Below the pieces are notes generated by a model. It was not told the origin of the DNA. It worked only from the letters and a program-made list of their open reading frames with translations, and did not search any database. A DNA stretch of 64,000 nucleotides from NCBI GenBank assembly GCA_001599595.1, contig BCHH01000003.1, forward strand, positions 262,847 to 326,846, read 5' to 3'. The stretch's first letter is position 1, and each line of letters begins with the position of its first letter. A program made the translations under genes and the position numbers. This stretch comes from Beverwykella pulmonaria (lineage: Eukaryota > Ascomycota > Dothideomycetes > Pleosporales > Melanommataceae). Positions 1-8,693 of this stretch are shown one piece after another.

Positions 1-1387
1 GTCTTACCCGTCCGGAAGCCCTCGCTACACTCAAGGCCAGATTCTACGATGCCACCGCCCGTGTTGTCCTTGCTCAACCTCATCTACAAGTCGGTATCAC
101 GGGCGAAAACTCCAAGGACCCTGCCTTTGTTCGCCTTGATCGCCTTGACCTCCGCAATCATGTTGTCTGGACATCACTTGACGACTCCAGTGATCTCGAG
201 CTGCTGTACCTCGAGTCAATGCAAACTCAGCTCGATTCCAGATATGATCGTCTCTCAACCCAGCCTGGCTGGAGAGTAATTATATTACACAAGGCCGGGG
301 CGGAGTCTATGGAGGTGCTGTACGTTTGGAACCACCCACATCACGATGGAATGAGCGGCAAAATATTTTATTAATACTTGCTACGAAATCTAAACGAAAC
401 CTTCGTCCAGGACAAGGAGCCCATATTCAAGCTTCCCGAGGGCTCAGATAGTTGGATCCTTGACCTCCCCGATCCTTCTGACAGGTTACCCCCAAACCCA
501 GAAATTTTGTCTCCATGGCCTATGACACCAGCATTTCTGCTGAAAACTCTCTGGAAGGAATTCAAACCGTCTTGTATTTCCCAACCAAGCAATACCCATG
601 CAACCTGGGCTCCAATCCAGGCCTCCCCTTTCACGACCCGGTTTCGCAACTTCACGGTCAGCAATGATACTGTCACAAAGGTGGTAGGCGCTTGCCGCCT
701 GCACCATACCACCCTGACCGGCCTTGTCCAGGCTCTTGTTTTGGTCTCCCTTACATCCGCGCTTGAGGGCATGAGCGGCTTTGTAAGCAGAACTCCTTAC
801 GACCTGCGACATATCTTGCTACTGAACACCCCGCAATACCCTTGGTTGCAGCCGAAAGAGTCGATGTGTAATTATGTGTCGGTTTTGGATCATGAATTCG
901 ACGCTGAGCTAGTTGCGGCGATCCGATCCAAGATGTCGGCCCAAGCTATGGATACAAGCCTGTCTGCCGACATTATGGACATAATCTGGTCCGTTTCAGC
1001 TCGAGTTCAACGAGAGATCCAGACGAGACTAGACTCGGGCGTACAAAACGACTTGATAGGCATCATGAAATTTGTTTCGGACTGGCGAACCCAGCAGCAG
1101 AGTGAGGCTCGCAGGACGAGGTACTTGTCTTGGCTCGTTACTAACCTCGGCGTCCTCGACGGGGGAATTGGTGGCACACAGGGAAAGAGGAAGGCTGGTT
1201 GTTACGCCGAGCGGAGCTGGTTCTGAGCACAGAGGTACCTTCGGCCGCCTTATCAGTATCAATCATGACAGTAAAGGGTGAGGAGATGTGTATCACGTGT
1301 AGCTGGCAGGACTGTGTGGTTAATTCAGGCCTTGGCGAGCGCTTGCTGGGCGACCTGGAACGATGGTTGAATGAAATTGGATCCTAG
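1..1387 (+). pseudogene. Alcohol acetyltransferase-like (AATase family) pseudogene, 5' end outside window
   Basis: The translation contains a HHxxDGMSG active-site block near position 330, typical of the fungal alcohol acetyltransferase/condensation-type acyltransferase family (HxxxD chemistry, acyl-CoA to alcohol). The downstream sequence gives the family's usual C-terminal half, ending with a block that reads CxCSWQDCVV. Two lesions break the frame. An in-frame TAA lies at 372-374, immediately after the active-site block. A frameshift lies near 1170-1190, after which the C-terminal blocks (from about 1190 to 1387) continue in another frame. No GT-AG intron that would remove either lesion is evident. 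The gene begins upstream of the window. I therefore call a recent pseudogene; sequencing error at two sites is the alternative. Confidence 0.75.
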
Positions 1388-1507
1388 CTGTGATGTAGCA
1401 GCTCTCGTCCTTGAACGTATCGTGGAGCTTGCTTTAACCTAGACCTTTAGAGTCTCGCGAGTAATTGTAGTGTATTGACCTAACTTTTTCGACGTCATTT
1501 TGAAAAC

Positions 1508-1649
1508 TGTAAGCAGGGTATGGACCCGAAAGGGTATCAAGATGGGTATGGTGTGTGAGATATTGTGAGATATGTACAGTTGATATATATATGACGGACT
1601 AATTAGTCAGTGACACATCCACGTGACTGTATGGTGTCCTGGGCTTACG
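1508..1649 (+). mobile_element. Solo LTR-like repeat, copy 1
   Basis: The copy starts TGTAAGCAGG and ends GGGCTTACG, matching the ends of three other copies in this window (14427, 20576 and, reversed, 29649). Inside it shares GTATCAAGATG, a run of TATATATATGAC and CACATCCACGTGAC with the others. TG..CA-type ends (the last A is G here) and short length suggest a solo LTR, or a MITE with GTAAGC/GCTTAC terminal inverted repeats. No target duplication is visible at this copy. Confidence 0.6.
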
Positions 1650-2516
1650 ACTTGATCCTGGAGAATTCACTACAACGGTTGCGACTCTCGACCTACAAGC
1701 GACCACAAAATAAGTGAGGACCTCTCAACACGAGTACAAGACTATCGACGGCATCCTGTGACCCTTCAACAATTCTGCCGGGAATTCTGACCACGCTGAG
1801 AGTATGGGTGCATACACAACCTTATCAGCCTTTCTTCTACGCTACGAGAAGAATTTGTGGAGAAACTGCAGAAAGGAAGGAATTGGTGAATCACTAGCTA
1901 ATAAATGACAGCGAGTGACGATCCTCCCTGGGTGGCGAGAAGCCCCCCATGCCGAGACAAATCTGTTGTTCAAACATTTTAAGTCTTTCCTATGTACGGC
2001 TATAAAGTTATAGTCAATATATTGTCGTCCTTTAGGATTTTCTCCTTTGGAACCCAGGCGGCGAGAAAAGTAGGACTATTGGGGCGCACTAGCTGCACGA
2101 ATAGTAAGTAAGATGTATTTGTGCCTTACTGAAATGTATAGAAAGTCTCAAATTTAAGTCTGGGGGGGCTTCAAATCAAGTTTCAAAAGGCAGTTATACG
2201 ATCAGACAAGCAATGCATACATCCTTTACCATTATTTCTCAAGATACATTAATTCGTGATTATGACGATTAGTAAGGAAAAGCTCAGCAGGCTTATAATA
2301 ACCTTGCGGTTCACACGTTTCCGCATTTTTTGTGAAGCACTACTCGTACTCGTCGTTCCGGAAGTTTTATGAGCACCGGAACTGTTGAGATGTGACGGAG
2401 TAGATAGAAAGGAAGATGATTGATATTGATTCTACAGAGAAACTACCGAAGAGATATAGACTTACCAGGCAAGCTAAGAGCCTGCCAAGATAGTGAATCG
2501 CAAACATAAAGATGAG
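1650..2516. other. Intergenic, no gene recognised
   Basis: About 0.87 kb with only short open frames and AT-rich tracts. The duplicated GAGTCACATGAGCAAAC just before 2555 is a short local direct repeat. I see no other structure. Confidence 0.5.
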
Positions 2517-3632
2517 TCACATGAGCAAACACGGAAGTGAGTCACATGAGCAAACATGAAGTTGTCTCAACATGTGACACACAGGCCGACAGGAACTAAC
2601 ACTAATTGTCGTTGGATGGACTGCCGCCGAGACCGAGAGAAACAGCGAGGACATTGCAGGTGGAATTGACCCAACAAGAGGCGTCGTTGGTAGCACCAGG
2701 CCTTCGCTAGTCGAAGGTTTAACTCCTGCTGTAGAGGTCAATTTATCTGTGAAGCTAGAAGAAATTATCCTAATGCTGGCCATTGTACCTGAAGAAGTCT
2801 CCTCAAACTTCAATGAGCTTTTTGGAGCGGTCGCACTTGCATCTAGAGTCGGCGTTGCATCGTTTGTCGCAGGCATACCAAAGTACGAAAGCGCCGAGGA
2901 TACGTCATTTGGAGACATTCGACCCTTTTCGTATTAGTGACAGTTTTCAACATCAAATTTTGTAGTACTATACCCCAGAGTATGATTTGCAGACCGTGTA
3001 TCCGAAAATATCTTCTGTCTTCGCCGTCGTAGAAATACACGAGACATTGCCATCATAATCACACTGCGATACCAGAGACGTGACTTTTGGTTCACAAGCA
3101 CAAGAGAGGAATTTTGACCAGCTGTAAGACTCGGAGCACTTGCTCATCTCATTTTCTGCCTCCAAACACAACGTCGCAAGGCTAGAGCATGCCTCTGGTG
3201 TGAAGTCAGCAGTGAGAGACGACAACGGCGCGGTTGTGACTTTGAATGTGACGCGAGAGTCACAGGTCGCATGCCATTGCTTCTTCAAGTCCTCAAAGGT
3301 GCTGTCGTCTGTGGATGTTTGGGTGCAGATGCGGGTCTCGTTCTCACAGCTGTGCCTTTGAGCGTATTGACTCTGTGCGAGTTGGGAAGAGCATCTTACC
3401 CTGTGATGGAATTCTAGAAATCTTGGTTACATGGACATGTGTCTTTTTCTTCTTGGGTTGTCTTGGAGAGGCACTCAATTGTGTGGTTCATGAAGAAGTC
3501 GCATTGCACCCATTTGTCTAAAGCGCCAATGCAGGTTGAAGGGTCTGGAAGCGAAACAGGTGGTATATCCACTGCAGCTACTCTGGGCAGATGAGCCTCA
3601 AATACCAATAACCGTACAACGACGAAAATCAT
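2517..3632 (-). pseudogene. Cys-rich secreted protein with Ser/Thr-rich tail, one in-frame stop
   Basis: Read on the minus strand from an ATG at 3632, the N-terminus is hydrophobic and signal-like (MIFVVVRLLVF). A cysteine-rich region follows (CIG, CDF, ECL, CPC, GC, RIC, ATC, ACSS, LCLE, KCS, CACE, QCDY, SCI), then a Ser/Thr-rich C-terminal part. Two introns keep the frame: 3350-3399 (50 nt, donor GTAAG) and 2925-2973 (49 nt, donor GTATAG, branch CACTAATACG). A single TAG at 3414-3416, flanked by sequence that otherwise reads well, interrupts exon 1; it is compatible with a CAG-to-TAG change. Function is unknown; a wall-anchored or secreted protein is likely from composition. If the stop is a sequencing error the gene would be intact. 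I do not recognise a named family. Confidence 0.5.
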
Positions 3633-4268
3633 CTTGGGTTTTAGAGTAGTAGCATCAATTAACAGAAAAGGCGGGATGTCATAATCGTACGCCCAAAGGA
3701 ACTTCTTATCACTTGAACGCGTATCCAATTTAGATTAGTCCATATCGCTCTTCCAGTCACTAGACAATCTGGTGACGAATTTGGCCTCGAATATGAGAGT
3801 TGGGTGACCCAATTCTGATTTAGATCAATGTCAGTGATGCGATATGGCGTGGCGCATTGGGGGCTTGTTTATGGCGTTGCTGAGGCGTTCACCCTTGCAA
3901 GCCACCACATACAAAACTCGTGAGAGTGCTATGGTATGATTATAATTCTCCAGTGGTAGGTACGATACCTTATCCAGACATACGAATCGGTAGTTCAGTT
4001 CATGGCTAAGGATTTCAATAGTGGAACTGAGGTGAACAATGGAAAACAAACGCCTTTTGAATTACTCACGTGAGACGATGAAAATACTCCTCATCCGATT
4101 ACTTCGAAGTCATGTGTGCCATATAAAATTTGAACTTTTGATGTGTCTGCCTGGTGACGTATTTAACGTAGCGTTTCCGTACGGAGTCCACTTGGTGTTG
4201 TGTCCAATTTGAATTACTATCCAAGATTGTAAATATAGCGGTTTTCGGACCCTCTCGTTACAGCCCTC
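3633..4268. other. Intergenic, no gene recognised
   Basis: AT-rich spacer of about 0.64 kb between divergent genes. It probably carries the promoters of both, but I see no clear element beyond short AT runs. Confidence 0.4.
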
Positions 4269-5660
4269 ATGTTTTGGCAAAGTAAGATTTTCGTACCTCA
4301 TTCCACAATTCTATCGGCCTTTCGTCGTCATCGAGAAAACCGCGGATTGAAAGCTCCTTCCGAAAGAGGTTGGCAATCAACCAGAACGACTTGGCCCGCC
4401 CTGGTACTTCTCTTTCTTACTCAGATCAGTCTCATAGTAGGAACTGGAGTCTTAATTAAACTCTCGAAAAAGTCTCACGGCTTCGCCAGAATTGGAACAT
4501 TAGGGTTCCTGGACAAACCACTCGTCGAAGGATTCCTCTGGCAGTCCCTGCCACCACTGATTCTGACCATATACAAGATGGGATGGGAAGGCGTAGTCGA
4601 AGACTTTGTCGATCAAGACCCATATGTGCAACTGCGGAAAGCTGGCGGCGGGCCTCCATCACAAACTATCATGCTCGATTACCGCGCGCACAATCGGTTC
4701 ATGCGCCCGATAGTTGCTGTGAGGAATTGTCATCTCATCCTTTCCGCGTGCATGGCATGTAACCTCTTGGCGACCTTTGTCCTCATTCCCTTTGCTAGCT
4801 ATCTGATGAATGATGCGCCGGTTCTCTTGGACAAGGTGTTGAACTCCACGGTCACGACATCTTTCAACTTCACGGCTATTGAGGGATTGCCAGATCTTCG
4901 CCCTGCCATGGACACCGCTTTTGCGGCTCTGCAGCTCAATGGCAGTTGGCCCACGTGGTCGGATGGAAAACACGCTTTCGAATCTTTCAAACCGCAGGAA
5001 AAAATCGAATCTGCGAACGTTACTACCACAGTGACTGCCTTTTATTCAGGACTTGAATGTAAAACGATGGCGAGCTCCGATTACCAAGCGGAGTATGGAA
5101 AGGACTGGGTGACAATAACGGCAGACCAGTCAGATTGCACAGTGTCCACGAAATTGCGGACACAAAATGCCTCGAAGAGATTCGTGCAAACATGGTCAAC
5201 TCAAAGCAAATGTGCCGGGAACGGAACGAGACTCTCAGTCATTGCTGGGACGTATACTGGTATTTTGGATAATTCCACATCGGGATTAACGTTCATATCA
5301 TGTATCCCGTCATATCTGCAGGCGCGGGGCAGCTTCTCTATGGCGTTTGGAATCAAACCGAAACCAATAGTGGTTTCCTTCCACCCCAATACCTCGAGTA
5401 TTCGCAGGCCTCTCTTCGCTGGGGCTAATGGCAACATATACGAGAGTGCGCTCCAAGCTATTGTCGGCTACGATCCCTTCAGTCCAGTCGATGGTAGTGA
5501 CTTTGGCCTCTACATCAATCGAATGATCGGTGGTCTGACCTTACTCACCAACGATAGTACTATTCTAAACGCAACTCAGATACTTTTCAACTCTGTATTC
5601 GCCACAACAGCAAGCACGAATTTTATGGGACCTACCGCTATTTCCGGCGATACTCCGTGA
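4269..5660 (+). CDS. DUF3433-type membrane protein, short form
   Basis: A single-exon frame of 463 residues. The start is followed by a basic stretch (RENRGLKAPSERGWQST), then a transmembrane segment (about residues 41-65), a DUF3433-like conserved block around residues 75-150 with WQSLPPLILTIYKMGWEG, a second membrane segment near residues 155-180, and a long N-glycosylation-rich (NxS/T) outer part. Fungal DUF3433 proteins are usually much longer, with the TM-DUF3433-ectodomain unit duplicated; here only the first unit is present and the frame stops at 5660 with nothing homologous after it. So this is either a single-unit family member or a 3'-truncated gene. Function of the family is not established. 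Confidence 0.6.
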   Translation: MFWQSKIFVPHSTILSAFRRHRENRGLKAPSERGWQSTRTTWPALVLLFLTQISLIVGTGVLIKLSKKSHGFARIGTLGFLDKPLVEGFLWQSLPPLILTIYKMGWEGVVEDFVDQDPYVQLRKAGGGPPSQTIMLDYRAHNRFMRPIVAVRNCHLILSACMACNLLATFVLIPFASYLMNDAPVLLDKVLNSTVTTSFNFTAIEGLPDLRPAMDTAFAALQLNGSWPTWSDGKHAFESFKPQEKIESANVTTTVTAFYSGLECKTMASSDYQAEYGKDWVTITADQSDCTVSTKLRTQNASKRFVQTWSTQSKCAGNGTRLSVIAGTYTGILDNSTSGLTFISCIPSYLQARGSFSMAFGIKPKPIVVSFHPNTSSIRRPLFAGANGNIYESALQAIVGYDPFSPVDGSDFGLYINRMIGGLTLLTNDSTILNATQILFNSVFATTASTNFMGPTAISGDTP

Positions 5661-6060
5661 ATATGTGAGCTGTGTCTGTCAAAGTTGGGGGCTACTTCTA
5701 TCAGTATGGAGTTGTGAAATGTAGATACTCCGCTGACATGTCGGGAACAGCAAAGAAGAGGTCGGATCTCCTTCACAGAGGATTTTGTCATTTTTTGAGT
5801 CGCGTAGAGTTTTGACGATGGCTAGTCGTGATCGAGAATCTCACACCGGTAGATGCAAAGGTGGAGACACGTTATGTGGAAGGATTTAATTGGTAAATTG
5901 AAAGAAGTGTATGAGCAATAGCATGATATCAGCATCACGCATAATCTTTTCCATAACAATTACATGTAAAATTACACTAACCGCTATTTTGTAACAACCG
6001 CCTGCCATGATAGCAATGATAGCAGCTCCTTCATGTTCGTAATGCCCAAGGAAAGCGACA
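5661..6060. other. Intergenic, no gene recognised
   Basis: Spacer of 400 nt between two converging genes. It could hold the degraded 3' part of the DUF3433 gene, but I cannot read any further domain in it. Confidence 0.4.
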
Positions 6061-7391
6061 TCACGAAGAGCTCGAAGGCTGCGATGCGTCTCCCAGGCGA
6101 GCTGATTTGCGCCGTGGAAGTCCTGCAGTCAGTTTGCAAGGACTGGAGTAATCCCCATCCCCCCGGTTTGCGCGCTTGGTCGCTCTTGCCTCCTCATCCT
6201 GCCATACCTCCTCATCCTCTACTGTGATAGGCCGTTCCGGCGACTCTTCAAACGGCAATCTTCTTTTGCCTGCATGTGTTATCTTCGTCCGCAGTTTCCC
6301 CCTTTTTTTATCCTTTTCCTTCTTCTCTGCCTTTGATAGAAAACTACAGAGCTGATCCATGGTGATAGAGAGCTCCGCATCATCGTGGCCCAATATCTCT
6401 TTTGAGGTGTCATCCATTGCAAAATCTTGGAGTCGGAAGCATAGCGGATCGTGACTCGTAGGTTTGCCGTCAGCGTTACGGAATTCCTGGGATGTTTTAG
6501 CAAGGAATAAACCAATTGAAGACAACCGCGTACACGATTCAAGTACTCGGTGACCATGCTCAGCACGTCGTCCTCGTCTTTGCTCCGCCAGACTGAGAAC
6601 GTTGCTCTCTGGGTCGACCCGTTTTTAAGATCGAAGCCAAACACCACCTGCACTGCCGCATTCGAGTACACTAAATAGTTGTATGCCAGCTTCCGGAGAT
6701 CCTTAGATGCTTGAGAGTATGCCACCTCGATGATAGTGCCAGGTAATGCGTCTTCCTCGTGCCGAAAGGGGATGTCTGGCGTATAGGCTGCTTGTGTGGT
6801 GTTAATGTCGGCAGCGGCGTCGGGATCGATGCTGCAGTCGGTGCCAGGAGGGAATTTGTATGTAGGCGCTCCCTCAGTGTCCGCCATCCCTCTGGCAAAG
6901 ACCCCAACATTATCCTCTCTTGCGGCGAGTCCTTTAATCCACTTCCAGATCTCCTGGTGTAGTGCCTCGCGAAACGTTTCGTGGATGTCGCTGAGCATCC
7001 GAATCACAAATTGCCGTGTCCGGCCGTCATAATCACATCAGCGCACCGTAAGCATATATCTCCTACATTTGCCATTAAAGGCTACTTACCGAATCTTGTC
7101 CTTCACGTATCCGTTTAAATCTGGATCACCCTCGAGGCGCCGCAGTATCTCCTCGAACTCGCCCTCCGCAAGGCAAAATTGTATCCACGTCTGCTTTCCA
7201 CAGAGCTTTCGATGCCCGCTTTGGATGTCTTTGAAGTGTGCGAGGATGCGTTTGACCTGAGGGAACCTTTCGTCGGTCGCAGGCGGTGTTAGAGGCCCGA
7301 TGAAGCTCGATGGTGGTGTAACGTATTGCGCGCTTGCAGTTTTCGTCGCGCGGTTATCTACTGACAGGGAGGGCGATGCAGAAGTAAACAT
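6061..7391 (-). CDS. Fungal protein with PD-(D/E)XK nuclease-like core; one splice site not found
   Basis: Minus-strand gene in three pieces. Exon 1 (7391-7090) reads from an ATG through PPSSFIGPLTPPATDER, a hallmark start of a widespread fungal family of unknown function, to a good donor (CG|GTAAGT). The middle exon (about 7031-6534) holds a D-P-D then PGTIIEVAYSQ pattern, which resembles the acidic D...ExV core of restriction-endonuclease-like folds; the fold call is inference. Intron 6487-6533 (47 nt, branch TTGCTAAAAC) restores frame into the last exon, which ends in a Lys/Arg-rich tail consistent with nuclear location. At the first junction the family-like sequence resumes at GATTATGAC (about 7031), but no AG acceptor lies there and an in-frame TGA sits just before it, so the gene may be a young pseudogene. 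It is divergent from the NACHT-ankyrin gene. Confidence 0.6.
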
Positions 7392-7662
7392 TGATGGTGC
7401 CTGCAAAGATACAGCATTAAGGGCGCGTAAGGTGGATGATGCAGTTGAGGTGTGGTGGTGACTCAAAGAGGACGCGCCGGGCCGGCTAATCCTCGGATCA
7501 GTTGACTTAGCAACCGGACCCGAGGTGGCAATGACTCACTGCCACAAGGCTAGTGTTGCACGAGTATGCCTGTGCCAGTTGTTGCCAACGCCAACCACGG
7601 CTACTCATCTTCCTCTCCTTCTCTACAAGGTGCCCTCCTGAACGGGCGGACGCGAGGGTGGC

Positions 7663-7663
7663 A
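7663..7663. other. Inner boundary of the left Tc1/mariner terminal repeat
   Basis: Left terminal inverted repeat 7626-7663 is two bases longer than the right one (8185-8220) because of GG near its inner end; the outer 15 bases are identical. Confidence 0.7.
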
Positions 7664-7767
7664 ATACATCAGTGCGTATGCCCGTGCACGGAATGTTCGG
7701 GATACTATACCTGAATTTGTCAGCAGAACACTAGTATTTTATTCCAAACTCGCCGTACCAATTCATC

Positions 7768-8114
7768 AAGCTCACCTCCAAGGAACGTGTGAAAATCCAT
7801 ACCCTAACAGAGCTTGGTTGGAAGCCTCTAGCCATTGCTTGGAAGCTTGGTATAGCTCGACCAACTGTATCTCGTTGCATTGCTACACTAGAGACCCTTA
7901 AGAAGCCTCGGGGTCGACGTCCTCTAATTTCTACTAGCGGTTGATTAAATATAAACTGCAGAAGCGCTACCCAAAAACTGCAGCGGAGATTCGACAGTTC
8001 CTACAAGAGGAGTGGGAGAAATTGACGGTGGAGGACTACCAAAAGTATATCAAATCGATGAAGGAGCGTTGCTGGGCAGTGATCTTTACCGGTGGTGGCC
8101 ATACTACATGGTAA
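7768..8114 (+). pseudogene. Tc1/mariner transposase remnant (HTH plus C-terminal tail)
   Basis: Positions 7768-7944 translate to an HTH region (LTSKERVKIHTLTELGWK, IARPTVSRCI, LKKPRGRRPLIS) typical of the DNA-binding half of Tc1-like transposases, ending in TGA. From 7941 another frame continues with EEWEKLTVEDYQKYIKSM and CWAVIFTGGGHTTW followed by TAA at 8112-8114, which is the conserved C-terminus of the same family. The whole catalytic domain is absent, so the product cannot be active. Confidence 0.85.
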
Positions 8115-8693
8115 ATCGAGTCGTAGTAATCAAGTGTAATATACTGTACGTAGAAAAATAACAGGAAATAAGCGCTACTGTAATTGCCACTCGCGTCCGC
8201 CCGCACAGGAGGGCACCTTGTACTCTACAAATTCAAAACGTAGATCTTCGCAAGGGTGTGGCCGGAACGGGCCAGCCGTCCTCCCTGCTAGTGCGGGTGA
8301 GGTGTTCGTGCACTTCTCTCAAGGACTAAGGATAGCAAATCTTTACGCTGAAGTAGGGAAAGACATGGACTTCCACAGAGATAGAAATTCTTCCACGCAT
8401 GGTCAGTGCGGCGGGTCTCGTGTCGGGCCGTTCATGATTTTTACTATAGTCCGCCGCTCTGGAGGGCTCGAATTATGCCTTGGCCGAGCAACTCAGCCCT
8501 TCAGCCCGGCAAAAGCATAAAAAGAAAGCAGCGCTATCAGAAACTCCAGCGTCCACATTCAATGCCCTGACAAAATTACTCGTTTTTCAGTGGGTAATTC
8601 GAGTCAGATCCGCAACGGCCAAATCACCGACAGAATAACACTTCCGAACAGCTCAATAGTTACAGAGTGGACGGTAATAGCATCCACGGAAGC

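Larger units (their letters stand above)
7626..8220 (+). mobile_element. Internally deleted Tc1/mariner element
   Basis: The ends form a near-perfect inverted repeat of about 36 bp (7626-7663 and 8185-8220), beginning CAAGGTGCCCTCCTG on both strands. TA dinucleotides lie directly outside both ends (7624-7625, 8221-8222), as expected for Tc1/mariner target duplication. At 595 bp it is about a third of a complete element. The inside carries an N-terminal helix-turn-helix part and the C-terminal tail of a transposase, with the DDE catalytic region missing. It is non-autonomous but could be moved by a full-length relative elsewhere in the genome. Confidence 0.88.

Noticed and set aside
8218..8520. 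100-codon frame between the Tc1 element and the NLR
   Set aside because: Starts inside the terminal repeat and has no similarity or splice support.
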